Below, piece after piece: positions 1 through 8,955 of a stretch of DNA of 64,000 nt. The notes beneath the pieces are model-generated. The model worked only from the letters and a program-made list of their open reading frames with translations, did no database searches and was not told the origin of the DNA. Source of the DNA: DATAGF01 sp963834875. GTDB taxonomy: Bacteria; Actinomycetota; Thermoleophilia; Miltoncostaeales; Miltoncostaeaceae. Where the stretch lies: NCBI GenBank assembly GCA_963834875.1, contig CAWIDG010000027.1:434001-498000 (forward strand), read 5' to 3'. The position numbers and the translations under genes were made by a program. How positions within the stretch are numbered: the first letter of the stretch is position 1; the number at the start of each line of letters is the position of its first letter.

Positions 1-391
1 TTCCGCAGCCGCACCTCTCGCCGTTCGACACCAGGGCGCCGGGCTCGAGGCGTCGAGACTTCATCGCGACGTGGGTCCCGATCCGGGATCAACTGTGACG
101 TCCCGGGAGATGTTCTGCCGTAATGTGTGGACGGCCGCGCGTGCGACGACCGAGTGACATGAGCGCGCCGCGAGGGGTACGTCGATGCGGCCGGCCTTCG
201 ACCTCCGCCTCGCTCGACGGTGCCGCCGGCGATCGGCCATGGCGACCCCGAGTCGGTCCGGCGACTCGGCATACATCGACGCATCTCTTCTCTGTCCCTC
301 AGGGCGAGGGGGTTGATGCCGGCGCGAGCGAACGCGTCCCTAGGAAGCGCCCGACCGGGTCGCCGGAACCACCATGTATCGAAAGAACGGC
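1..391. other. no gene identified
   Basis: Short open frames occur on both strands here, but none has a recognisable motif, ribosome binding site or overlap with a neighbour, and their translations are Arg/Pro/Ser-rich as expected from out-of-frame high-GC DNA. The stretch lies downstream of the sugar transferase gene that ends at 392. Confidence 0.5.
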
Positions 392-1893
392 CTAGTAGGT
401 GCCGTCCCGGGTCAGGACGACCCGCGCCGTACCACGAATCACCTTGGTGTCCCACCAGAAGCGACCAGTTGGTCATGTACAGGTAGTCGAGCCGCTTCAC
501 TCCTCGTACCGACAGGTCGCTGCGGCCGATGCACCTGCCACAGGCCGGTGATGCCTGGGCTGCACCTCGTGGCGCGCGGCTGAACCCAGCCGGTGATCTG
601 GTCCGCCTCGTACAGGTACGAAGGGGCGCGGGCCGACAAGGCTCATCTCGCCGCGGAGGACGTTCCAGAGCTGGGGCAGCTCGTCGAGGCTCGTGCGGCG
701 GAGGAACGGCCGACGCCGGGTGATGCGCGGGTCGCCGTCCTTGAGCTTGAACAGCGGCCCGTTCGACCTGGTCGAGGGCGGCGAGCTCCTGGCACCGTGC
801 CTCGGCGCCGACGACCATGGTCCGGAACTTCACGATCTCGAACGTCGATCCCTCGCGCCCGCGCCGGGCCTGGCGGAAGAGCGCCGGGCCCCGGGAGTCC
901 AGGCGGATGGCGACGGCGATGGCGGCGAGGGCCGGCGCGAGCAGCAGCAGGACCGCCGCGCTGACGACGACGTCGGCCGCTCGCTTGACGATGCCGGCCG
1001 CGGGGCCCAGGCGCACGGGCGGCATGGTCAGCACCGGGAACGCCCTCGAGGTCGTCGAGAGTCGCGTGCGACGGGAAGACCTCGAAGTAGCGCGGGACGA
1101 TGGAGACCTGGACGCTCGGGTTGCGGACGCTCCGGACGAGGTCGAGCACCTGCTCGTCGCCGGCATCCGGATCGGCGAGGACGACCCGATCGATGTCGTG
1201 CTGCTCGCAGACCGCCGCGAGATCTCCGCAGCGGCCGAGGCGCTCGCAGCCCGTCAGCTCACGAGCCTCGTCGTCGAGGTAGCCGACCAGGGCCATGCCG
1301 TATCCGCGGTGCCGGAGGAGCTTCTGCGCGATGAGCCCTGCCACGGGCCCGCTCCCGACCACGACGGTGCGCTCGGGGCGGTTGAGCGCCGGGATGCGCA
1401 GGCTGTGCAGGCTCACGCGCGCCAGGGGCACCAGAACGGCCGCGAGCCCGAGGAAGGCCCCGACCGTCAGGGCCTCCACCAGCCCGGGCCCGAAGGTCGC
1501 CGCGAGGGGCTCGCGGGCGAGGAGGACGATGAGCCCACCGATGATCAGCGGATACAGGACATCCCGGAGGTGGCCGACGAAGCTGCGGGTCGAGATCCGC
1601 ACACGGCGGCGGTCATAGGTCCCGAAGGCGGCCAGCAGCCCGAGCCAGAGCACGGAGAACACGACGACGCCCAGGGCGAGGCTCGCCCAGTCGGCGCGCT
1701 GATCGGTGAAGAGGTTGGCGGTCAGCGCGAGGGCCGCGCACTGAGCCACCAGCAGCGCGATCAGATCGGCTCCCGAGACGATGAGGGCGGCATCCCGCCA
1801 GCGGGCCCGCCACGCCAGACGTGGCGTCGCGGCGAGGGCCGCCTCGGGCTCGAGCCCTGGGGCGGTCGTGACGGTGCGCTCGGCGGTGCTCAT
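392..1893 (-). CDS. polyprenyl glycosylphosphotransferase (frameshifted)
   Basis: Probable membrane enzyme that transfers a sugar-1-phosphate from a nucleotide sugar to undecaprenyl phosphate, the priming step of exopolysaccharide synthesis. From ATG 1893 the N-terminal part reads continuously: several hydrophobic segments, then a Rossmann-like domain beginning ERTVVVGSGPVAG. Near 1035 the frame shifts; the alternate frame continues with LTMPPVRLGP, a KRAADVVV membrane helix, RGPALFRQARRG and KFRTM. Other frames then give YEADQITGWVQP, PGITGLWQV (about 545-560), LDYLYMTNWSLL and a C-terminus TARVVLTRDGTY with a TAG stop at 392-394. Combined length is about 500 residues, normal for the family. 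All family blocks survive in order, so sequencing indels are likelier than decay. It is transcribed away from the WecB/WecG pair. Confidence 0.82.
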
Positions 1894-2351
1894 TGCCCTC
1901 GGGACCTCTGCCTCTGCGTGTCGGCCGGTGGAGCGATTCTGGGCCCCCGACAGGGCCGTCGGCGACTCCCGAACGGGGGGTTTCGCACGGTTGCGGAACT
2001 AGCCGATCGACCACCCGGATCGTCCGGCCCGGCCCGGTGACACGGGCGCCGGTCATGATCGAAGGCCGCGCCGGCGTCGCGCGGCGCCCGCGACGGCGCG
2101 CCCGCCGGCCGGGCCAGCCCACCGGGCTCGACGATCTCCCTGCACGAGCGCTGGCCGTCCGGGTAGGCGGAGGACCCCAGACCCCGCCGAGAGTCGGTGG
2201 TCCCCGGCGAGACCCGGACTACTCTCCTCCCGCTCCGCATGCTTCCCGTCGCGGCGCGGCGGGACCGGCTCCGACGGGCGGCACGCGGCAAGGCTTCCCT
2301 GGTCGGGGTCACGCAGCCCGGGCTGCGGGCGAGAGAGGCTGACATACATCG
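1894..2351. other. intergenic region between divergent polysaccharide genes
   Basis: About 460 bases separate the start of the sugar transferase from the first recognisable codons of the epimerase. No convincing gene is present. It contains the motif CCGAACGGGGGG at 1969-1980, which resembles sites upstream of other surface genes in this window. A promoter for each flanking gene is expected here, but I could not assign one with confidence. Confidence 0.4.
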
Positions 2352-3448
2352 ATCGTTCACGTCGTCGGGGCTCGACCGAACTTCATGAAGGCGGCCCCGG
2401 TGATCGCGGCGCTGGGTCGCGACGGGGAGTGCCCGCAGATGCTGGTGCACACCGGCCAGCACTACGATCACCGTCTCAGCGATGTCTTCTTCCAGGATCT
2501 GGACCTGCCGGTGCCCGATCGCTCCTCGGGTCGGAAGCGGCAGCCACCCGATCAAACGGCCGCGTCATGCTGGCCTTCGAGCAGGTCCTGGACGACGTCG
2601 AGCCGCAGATGGTCGTGGTCTACGGTGACGTGAACTCAACGCTGGCCTGTGGGCTCGTGACCGCCCAGAGCCAGGTGCTCCTCGCCCATGTCGAGGCAGG
2701 GCTCCGGAGCTTCGACAGCACGATGCCCGAGGAGCTGAACCGCATCGTCACCGACCGCATCGCGGATCGGCTCGACGTGCATTCGCCGGAGGCCGAGGAC
2801 CACCTCGTGCACGAAGGCCGTCCTCGGGAGTCCATCGTCTTCGCCGGCAACACCATGATCGACACCCTCGACCTCAATCGACGGAACGCCGAGGAGAAGG
2901 CCCACTGGCGACGCTTCGGCTTCGACAGGGAGGGCTATGGGCTCGTGACCCTTCACCGGCCGGCTCTCGTGGACGCGCCGGGGCCCCTCGAGAGGGTCAT
3001 GTCCGCCCTCGGGACGCTCGCGCGGGAGTGGAAGCCGCTGATCTTCCCGGTCCATCCGCGGACGAGGAGGTCCCTCGACCTGCTCGGCCACGTCCCCGGG
3101 GACGGGCTCGTGCTGTGCGAGCCCCTCGGCTACCTCGAGTTCCTGAGCCTCGAGCTCGGGGCCGCCGCGTGCATCACGGACTCCGGCGGGGTGCAGGAAG
3201 AGGCGGCGGCGCTCGGCGTCCGCTGCTTCACCCTCCGGAGCAACACCGAGCGGCCGGTGACGCTGGCGTGCGGCAACCACCTCCTCGGCGCGCGGCCGGA
3301 GGCGATCGCGGAGATCCCCCGGTTGTTCGGCGAGGCGCTGACCTGGGAGCGGCCGCGCGGATGGGACGGTCGCGCCGGTGAGAGGGTGGCGGCGGACCTG
3401 CGCTCGGTGTTGGGCCTCGGGTCGCCGCTGGAGCAGGCGGTCGGATGA
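2352..3448 (+). CDS. wecB: UDP-N-acetylglucosamine 2-epimerase (non-hydrolysing), frameshifted
   Basis: Interconverts UDP-GlcNAc and UDP-ManNAc, supplying ManNAc for a surface glycan. The recognisable protein starts at 2352 (IVHVVGARPNFMKAAPV), followed by HTGQHYD and, after two frame changes between about 2540 and 2570, VVYGDVNSTLA, HVEAGLRSFD, MPEELNRIVTD, TLHRP, HPRT, and DSGGVQEEAAALG with the family Glu pair. Length is about 365 residues, as usual. No in-frame ATG or GTG precedes 2352; ATG 2385 would cut off the nucleotide-binding N-terminus, so the true start is probably masked by an indel. The stop overlaps the start of the next gene by 4 nt (ATGA), and that gene encodes the matching ManNAc transferase. 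Confidence 0.85.
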
Positions 3449-4246
3449 CGGGAGCGACGGGCACAGCGCTCGCGTCGCGCGCCACCGGGCGGCGGTGGCC
3501 GGTCTTCACGACGTTCGTCGAACTGCCTCACGCTGGAGGAGACGGTCCGCGAGGTCGAGCGGCTCGTCGAGGCCGGCGGGCCGCACCAGCACGTGGTCCT
3601 GAACGCCGCGAAGGTCGTCATGATGGACCGGCGCGAGGACCTGAACACGATCGTCTCGGGCTGCTCGATCATCAACGCCGACGGGATGTCGGTCGTGTGG
3701 GCGCGCGCCTGCTGGGAGTGCCCGTGCCCGAGCGGGTCGCGGGCATCGATCTCTTCATGCGGCTGGTCGGGAGCTGCGCCGAACGGGGATGGAAGCCCTA
3801 CTTCCTCGGCGCCCGTCCCGAGGTGGTCCGGTCCGTCGTCGCGAGGTTCAGGGCGCTCCACCCGGACCTCCGCGTCGCCGGCCACAGGAGCGGCTATTGG
3901 GACCCGGAGGAGGATGCGGACGTCGTGTCGGCCGTCGCGGCCTCGGACGCGGACATGCTCTTCATGGCCGTGCCGAGCCCCCGGAAGGAGTACTGGCTCG
4001 CCCGGCACCTGGAGGATCTCGGCGTCCCGTTCGTCATGGGCGTCGGCGGGGCCTTCGACGTCTGCGCGGGCGTGACCAGGCGGGCGCCGGCCTGGATGCA
4101 GCGCGCCGGCCTCGAGCTGGGCGTACCGCCTCGGCCAGGAGCCGCGCCGGATGGCGCGCCGCTACCTCGTCGGCAACCTCAGGTTCGCGATGCTGCTCGC
4201 CCGCTCTTGGCGACGAGGGCGGGGGGCGCGTCAGCTCTTGCGGTAG
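3445..4246 (+). CDS. WecG/TagA/CpsF-family glycosyltransferase, frameshifted
   Basis: Predicted transferase that adds N-acetylmannosamine to a lipid-linked GlcNAc, second step of a teichoic-acid-like or ECA-like glycan. The protein is spread over several frames: NCLTLEETVREVERLVEAGG and NAAKVVMMDRRED, then GCSIINADGMSVVWA with the family Asp, then LGVPVPERVAGIDLFMRL, KPYFLGARPEVV, GYWDPEEDADVV, DMLFMAVPSPRKEYW, VMGVGGAFDVCAGVTRRAP, and finally AYRLGQEPRRMARRYLVGN. Total is about 265 residues, within the family range. The start ATG 3445 overlaps the wecB stop. The TAG stop at 4244-4246 runs 16 nt into the convergent gene. Pairing with WecB strongly supports ManNAc as donor sugar, but substrate is inferred. 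Confidence 0.8.
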
Positions 4247-4647
4247 ACGTTCTCCCCGATGTCCGTGCGGACGGCGTGCACCGGGTTCCCGGCGGCGTCC
4301 CACTGGTAGTAGGAGCAGGCCGGGCCGAAGGCGGGCTCGTAGACGTTGACCTTCGGGTTCCGCCCGACGTCGCGGGCGGCCGCGGCGTGGCGCAGCAGCG
4401 CCGGGTCGTCGCTCTCGGGCCACACGATGATCAGGTGGGCGGCGGTGAGGAAGTTCGCCACGAAGCCGCAGCCCTCGGCCGGACAGGGCCAGGGGTCGGT
4501 CCGCACGCAGTGCCAGCCGCTGTAGTCCTCGCCCGAGTCGTCGGTCCACAGCTCCTCCTCGAGCCCGAGCTCCTCCTCGAGGTCCGGCTGGGGCGGGGCG
4601 ACGACCGGTGGGGCGACGTTGACGCCCGGACGGGGCTCCTCGGGCAT
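4231..4647 (-). CDS. small Cys/His-rich protein in the moaDE operon
   Basis: A 138-residue protein that I cannot assign to a named family. The N-terminus is Pro/Glu-rich and acidic (about residues 1-45). The middle holds CPAEGCGFVANFLTAAH, a C-x4-C...H arrangement that resembles a zinc knuckle or a degenerate C2H2 finger. The C-terminal half contains VYEPAFGPACSYYQWDAAG. Its ATG at 4647 overlaps the moaE stop (ATGA), so it is very likely translated with moaD and moaE. A molybdenum-cofactor role is suggested only by context. The 3' end overlaps the convergent WecG-family gene by 16 nt. Confidence 0.65.
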   Translation of the reverse strand: MPEEPRPGVNVAPPVVAPPQPDLEEELGLEEELWTDDSGEDYSGWHCVRTDPWPCPAEGCGFVANFLTAAHLIIVWPESDDPALLRHAAAARDVGRNPKVNVYEPAFGPACSYYQWDAAGNPVHAVRTDIGENVYRKS

Positions 4648-5081
4648 CAGCGCGCCCTGGCCGGCTGCGGCGCGGCGCAGCCGTCGATCCAGCTCGCCTC
4701 GCCGTCTGCGTACACCGTCTGCTTCCAGATGGGCGCCCGCCGCTTCAGCTCGTCGATGACGTACCGGCACGCGGCGAACGCGGCGGGCCGGTGGCCGGCG
4801 GACGCCGCCACGGCGACGCTCGCCTCGCCGACGGCGACGCGCCCCACGCGGTGCGCGACCGCCACGCGGGCGCCGAAGCGCGCGGCCGCCTCGGCGGCGA
4901 CGGCCGCCATCTCGCTGAGGGCGAGCTCCTCGTAGGCCTCGTAGTACAGCTCCGCCACCTCGCGATCGGCGCCCTCGCGGCGGGTGGTCCCCACGAAGGC
5001 GGCGGTGCCGCCGTGGTCGGGGTCGGCCACGGCCGCCATCAGCGGCGCCAGGTCGAGGGGCTCGGGCGTGAGGGCGATCAT
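4647..5081 (-). CDS. moaE: molybdopterin synthase catalytic subunit
   Basis: With thiocarboxylated MoaD it converts cyclic pyranopterin monophosphate to molybdopterin in the cytoplasm. The 144-residue product has the expected family blocks: AAFVGTTRREG near residue 30, LYYEAYEELALSEM, HRVGRVAVGEASVAVA, SAGHRPAAFAACRYVIDELK, and the C-terminal lysine motif APIWKQTVYADGEASW. The ATG at 5081 overlaps the moaD stop by 4 nt and its own stop overlaps the next gene by 4 nt, so three genes are translationally coupled. The frame is intact. Other moa genes are not in the window. Confidence 0.95.
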   Translation of the reverse strand: MIALTPEPLDLAPLMAAVADPDHGGTAAFVGTTRREGADREVAELYYEAYEELALSEMAAVAAEAAARFGARVAVAHRVGRVAVGEASVAVAASAGHRPAAFAACRYVIDELKRRAPIWKQTVYADGEASWIDGCAAPQPARAR

Positions 5082-5332
5082 CCGCCCGACACCGGCAGCA
5101 CCACCGCCACCTCGTCGCCGTCCCGCAGCGTCGCCCCGGGCAGAGTCCACTCGTGGTTGAGCGCATAGCGCGCGCCGTCGGGCAGGCCGGCGTCGCGGAC
5201 CGGCTCGGGCAGGTGTCCCCAGACGGCGCCCACCGGGGTGCCGGCCGGGACGCTCACGCTCACGCGGTCGGCCCCCGCCGCGTCGCGCAGCGAGGCGAAG
5301 AGGCGCACCGTCACGCGGATGTCTCCGGCCAC
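5078..5332 (-). CDS. moaD: molybdopterin synthase sulfur carrier subunit
   Basis: Ubiquitin-like sulfur carrier for molybdopterin synthase. It is 84 residues, begins VAGDIRVTVRLFASLRDAAG and ends DGDEVAVVLPVSGG; the terminal Gly-Gly is the thiocarboxylation site of MoaD/ThiS proteins. I chose GTG 5332 because it gives the normal length with the beta-grasp fold starting at residue 5; the frame stays open further upstream but that extension has no family similarity. It is first in the moaD-moaE-small protein operon and divergent from the lysyl-oxidase-like gene at 5487. Confidence 0.92.
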   Translation of the reverse strand: MAGDIRVTVRLFASLRDAAGADRVSVSVPAGTPVGAVWGHLPEPVRDAGLPDGARYALNHEWTLPGATLRDGDEVAVVLPVSGG

Positions 5333-5450
5333 GGGCCCGAGTGTATCTCGGCCCTCCAGGCCCGCCCCGGCGCGGGCGTCGCGCACCGGGCTCACACATC
5401 CCTTACGCCGTACCCCGCCGATGGTCGTGGGAACCTGGGCACACGTCCAG

Positions 5451-5479
5451 TTCATCCGCCGCGGGCAACGGTCTAGATT
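5451..5479 (+). promoter_or_regulatory. putative leaderless promoter of the first lysyl-oxidase-like gene
   Basis: A -35-like TTCATC (5451-5456) and -10 TAGATT (5474-5479) are separated by 17 nt, with the GTG start 7 nt after the -10. The same arrangement (TTCAGG, 17 nt, TAGGTT) precedes the paralogous gene at 7288, which supports the call. The short distance implies a leaderless or nearly leaderless mRNA. Confidence 0.6.
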
Positions 5480-5486
5480 GTCAGCG

Positions 5487-7144
5487 GTGAGACGTGCCCA
5501 CCGCCGATCCGTCCTCGCCCTGCTCGGCCTCGCCGGAGCGGCCGCCGTCTCCCTGCCGATCATCGCCACCTCCAGTCCGGGCGGCGTCTCGCCGGACCTC
5601 CGCGCCGACCCGGTCGAAGCGATCGAAGGGCCGCAGGTCTACGGGGACACGCCCAGCGGTCTCGGCAGCGGACCGCCTCCTGATCCGCTTCGACGGGTTC
5701 GTCACCAACATCGGCGCGGGGCCGCTCGAGGTGTCGGGCAACCCGCAGCCCGGCGGGTACGGCGGTCTGCGCAGCGCAGGTGGGCCTCGGGACGAGGGGC
5801 CGGGACCTTCGCGTCCAGTGCCGGTCCAGCCGATGTCCGTCACCTTCGAGACGGCCGACGGCCACAACCACTTCCACCTCAACAAGGCGATGCGCTACTC
5901 GCTCTGGAACCTGGAGGGAACCGCCCAGGTCGCGCCCGGCCAAGAAGGTCGGCTTCTGCCTCTACGACATCGAGGACGCCCCGTCGCCGTCGCCGCCGCC
6001 GGACCCCCAGGTCTACGACGGCGCGGTCACCCAGTTCTGCGACCAGAACCAGCCGGGCTCGACCGACCTGCGGATGGGCACCTCGTCGGGATGGCGCGAC
6101 GTCTACGACAAGTCGCTGGCCTTCCAGTGGATCGACGTCTCCAGCACCACGCCCGGGCGCTACCTGGTGGGCGCCGAGGCCGACCCCGACAACACCATCT
6201 GGGAGGGCGGCGGCGCGGCGGAGAGCAACGTCCCGGCGTTCGCGCGCCCAGCAGGTCACCGTCCCCGGGTGGACGGCCCAGCCGGTCAACCTCGCCCAGA
6301 CGGGGGCCGCCCAGGTCATCCCGCTGTCGGCGGCCAAGTTCGGCAGCCAGGGCGACTCCAACCTCCGCTACCAGGTCACGTCGGCGCCGGCCAACGGCAC
6401 GCTCAACGTCGCCGTCGGACCGGCCTTCTCGGCGAGCACCCAGGTCGTCTACACGCCCACCCCCGGCTACCGGGGCGGCGACGGCTTCACCTACGTCGCC
6501 CACTCGATCTCCTCCGGCTTCCCACTCCCCCCCAGCCGGCAGAGGGCGACCGTCTCGCTGGCCAGCACCGAGCCGTCGGTGGCCATCTCCGGCGCCCCGG
6601 CCAGCATGATCGCGGGCACGAGCGTGCAGCTCACGGCCGCGCTGGCGAACCTCCCCGGCGGCGTGGCGTGGGGCGCGCAGCGCCGGGTCGATCTCGCAGG
6701 CCGGCCTCTACAAGGCCCCGGCCACGCCGCCGAAGGGCGGCACAGTGACGGTCCGGGCGACGAGCACGGCCAACCCCGCCGTGGCGGGCCAGGCCGTGAT
6801 CGCCATCAAGCGCGAAGCCCAAGCAGACCGCCAGTCCCGACCCCTTCGGGAACCTCACGGCGGGCAGGAAGCTGCTCTCGCCCCTGAGGATCCGGCGCGT
6901 CAGCAATCGCGTGATCGTCGGCAAGGTCGTCACCGGCCGCAAGGGCGGGCGCGTCACGATCACCACGACCTTCGGCAGGAGGGTGCTGGGCCGCTGCTCG
7001 GCGCGCATCGGCGCCCGCAAGGGCTTCACCTGCAAGGTCACGCTCCGGCGGAGCTACCCGCTGAAGAAGGTGCGCATGACCGCCAAGTTCACGGCCAAGA
7101 ACGGCGGCGGGACGGCGGTGCGGCGCTCCTTCGTCATCCGCTAG
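5487..7144 (+). CDS. secreted lysyl-oxidase-like protein, copy 1 (frameshifted)
   Basis: Predicted exported protein with a lysyl-oxidase-like copper domain. It starts at GTG 5487 (VRRAHRRSVLALLGLAG) with a twin-Arg-like n-region and hydrophobic signal segment. Then come DLRADPVEAIE, IRFDGFVTNIGAGPLEVSGN, and DGHNHFHLNKAMRYSLWN, where HNHFH is the His-rich likely copper-binding motif. It continues with a cadherin/Big-like stretch (VVYTPTPGYRGGDGFTYVA), an Ig-like domain (SVAISGAPASMIAGTSVQL) and a basic C-terminal domain. Compared with the intact neighbour at 7288 it carries at least five indels, for example an extra G near 5672, an extra A near 5945 and an extra C near 6683. All domains are preserved across frames. 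Crosslinking of surface proteins is an inference. Confidence 0.78.
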
Positions 7145-7207
7145 CGCTCCGCCGCCTCGCGCGCGGCGGGTGGTAGCGTCGCCGCCGCAGTGGGCAAGAG
7201 CAACGCC
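7142..7207 (+). repeat. duplication relic carrying the start of the mutase gene
   Basis: From the TAG stop of the first lysyl-oxidase-like gene, 66 nt match 8908-8973 downstream of the second copy with 7 differences. In the second copy this segment runs into the mutase start (GTG at 8956, MSKSNAG); here the equivalent GTG at 7190 encodes MGKSNAS and then departs from the mutase. It is therefore a leftover 5' end of the mutase gene produced by tandem duplication. Confidence 0.75.
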
Positions 7208-7248
7208 AGCCCTCCCCGGAGGTCGTGGCGACCTGCCCCGACGGCCAG

Positions 7249-7277
7249 TTCAGGCCGGGCGCGCGAGGCCGTAGGTT
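7249..7277 (+). promoter_or_regulatory. putative promoter of the second lysyl-oxidase-like gene
   Basis: TTCAGG (7249-7254), 17 nt spacer, TAGGTT (7272-7277), ATG start 10 nt further on. The upstream DNA is alignable with that at 5420-5486, so the promoter was duplicated with the gene. Confidence 0.6.
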
Positions 7278-7287
7278 CTCAAGGGCG

Positions 7288-8910
7288 ATGCGTGCCCGTC
7301 GCCGCTCCGTCCTCGCCCTACTCGGCCTCGCCGGGGCCGCCGCCGTCTCCCTTCCGATCGTGGCCCTCGGAGGGCCGGGACCGCAGGCGCCAGACCTGCG
7401 GGCTGACCCGGTCGAGAGGGTGATCCAACCGGGCCCCTACCACGTCTCCGGTCTCGGTGGTGACCTTGTCGTGCGCTTCGAGGGCTACGTGACCAACGTG
7501 GGCCAAGGCCCGCTCGAGGTTTCCGGAAACCCTCAGATCACGGACCCGAGCAACTCGGCGGGCGTGCGCCAGCGCGCCCGGTCGCTTTCCGGGGGTCCCG
7601 TCAACGTCGTGGTCGGCAGGCCCGAGGTGAGGTTCGAGGACGCCGATGGCCACTCCCACTTCCATCTCATGCGGGCGATCCGGTACTCGCTGTGGAACCT
7701 GGAGCAGACCGCCCAGGTCGCGCCGAACCAGAAGGTCGGCTTCTGCCTCGTCGACAGCCAGGAGGCGCCGGCCTCGCCCGTGACGCCGGACCCCCGGCTC
7801 TACACATTCGGCTGCCAGACGGGCAATCCGAGCTCCACCAGCCTCAAGATGGGCGTCTCCTCGGGGTGGCGGGACCGCTACCCCAATTACCTCGCTTTCC
7901 AATGGATCGACGTGTCCAACACGGCGCCCGGCCAGTACGTGATTGCGAGCGAAGCCGACCCGGACAACACCCTGTGGGAGGGTGGCGGCGCCGCGGAGAG
8001 CAACGCCCGCGCCTTCGCGACCGGCCAGGCGGACATCGTCACCGTGCCCGGCTGGACCGCCCAGCCGGTCAGCCTCGCCCAGACCGGCGCGGCCCAGGTG
8101 GTACCGCTGTCGTCCCAGAAGTTCGGCAACCCCTCGAACCTGCGCTATCGCATCAAGTCAGCGCCCGCGCACGGCACGCTGAACGTCCCGGTCGACCAAG
8201 ACTTCGTCCCGGGTACCCAGCTCGTCTACACGCCGACCCCGGGCTTCCTGGGGGGGGACAGCTTCACCTACGTCGCCCGCTCGAGCTCCTCGCGCTACCC
8301 CGAGACCCCGCCGGCCGCGACTGTGACGATCGCCGACAGGTCCCCGTCGGTCGCGGTCTCAGGCGCCCCGGCGAGCATGGTGGCGGGCACGAGCGTCCAG
8401 CTCAGCGCGTCGCTGAGCAACCTGCCGGGCGGGGTCTCGTGGAGCGCCAGCGCCGGCGCGGCCTCGCCCACGGGGGTCTACACCGCCCCCGCCACGCCGC
8501 CCGCCGGCGGCACCGCGACCGTGCGGGCGACGAGCACCGCCAACCCGGCGGTCGCGGGCCAGGTCGTCATCGCGATCACGCCGAAGCCCAGGCAGACGGC
8601 CAAGCCGGACCCCTTCGGGAGCCTGACGGCGGGCAGGAAGCTGCTCTCGCCGCTGCGGATCCAGCGCGTCAGCAGCCGCGTGATCGTCGGCAAGGTCGTC
8701 ACGGGCGGCAAGGGCGGGCGCATCGTCATCACCACGACCTTCGGCTTGCGGGTGGTCGGCCGCTGCGCGTCGCGCATCGGCGCGCGCCAGGGCTTCACCT
8801 GCAAGGTGAGGCTCAAGCGCAACTACCCGCTCAAGAAGGTGAGGGTCACCGCGAAGTTCGTCGCGAGGGGCGGCGGGACCGCGGTGCGGCGCGCCTGGGT
8901 GGTCCGCTAG
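7288..8910 (+). CDS. secreted lysyl-oxidase-like protein, copy 2
   Basis: Intact 540-residue paralogue of the preceding gene. Domain order: signal peptide (MRARRRSVLALLGLAGAAAV, residues 1-30), lysyl-oxidase-like domain to about residue 260 with VRFEGYVTNVGQGPLEVSGN, DGHSHFHLMRAIRYSLWN (HSHFH as probable copper ligands), FCLVDSQEAP and LAFQWIDVSNTAPGQY, then a cadherin/Big-type domain with LVYTPTPGFLGGDSFTYVA, an Ig-like domain (SVAVSGAPASMVAGTSVQL), and a basic domain ending GGTAVRRAWVVR. In characterised lysyl oxidases the enzyme oxidises peptidyl lysine to an aldehyde that crosslinks proteins; whether this one is catalytic is not shown. ATG 7288 lies just after a promoter-like element and gives a clean signal peptide; upstream in-frame codons are not conserved with copy 1. 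Confidence 0.82.
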   Translation: MRARRRSVLALLGLAGAAAVSLPIVALGGPGPQAPDLRADPVERVIQPGPYHVSGLGGDLVVRFEGYVTNVGQGPLEVSGNPQITDPSNSAGVRQRARSLSGGPVNVVVGRPEVRFEDADGHSHFHLMRAIRYSLWNLEQTAQVAPNQKVGFCLVDSQEAPASPVTPDPRLYTFGCQTGNPSSTSLKMGVSSGWRDRYPNYLAFQWIDVSNTAPGQYVIASEADPDNTLWEGGGAAESNARAFATGQADIVTVPGWTAQPVSLAQTGAAQVVPLSSQKFGNPSNLRYRIKSAPAHGTLNVPVDQDFVPGTQLVYTPTPGFLGGDSFTYVARSSSSRYPETPPAATVTIADRSPSVAVSGAPASMVAGTSVQLSASLSNLPGGVSWSASAGAASPTGVYTAPATPPAGGTATVRATSTANPAVAGQVVIAITPKPRQTAKPDPFGSLTAGRKLLSPLRIQRVSSRVIVGKVVTGGKGGRIVITTTFGLRVVGRCASRIGARQGFTCKVRLKRNYPLKKVRVTAKFVARGGGTAVRRAWVVR

Positions 8911-8955
8911 CCCGGCGCCGCCTCGCGCGCGGCGTGTGGTAGCGTCGCCGCCGGA

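Noticed and set aside
61..723. Several short overlapping open frames at the left edge
   Set aside because: All are low-complexity out-of-frame translations; those from 392 onward lie opposite or out of frame with the sugar transferase C-terminus.
5487..7144. Programmed frameshifting in the surface-protein genes
   Set aside because: The shifts occur at unrelated sequences, several per gene, and also in unrelated enzymes. No common slippery site or structure is seen, so random indels explain them better.
7190..7423. A 77-codon plus-strand frame starting MGKSNAS
   Set aside because: Explained as the duplicated start of the mutase gene running out of homology into the promoter of the second lysyl-oxidase-like gene.
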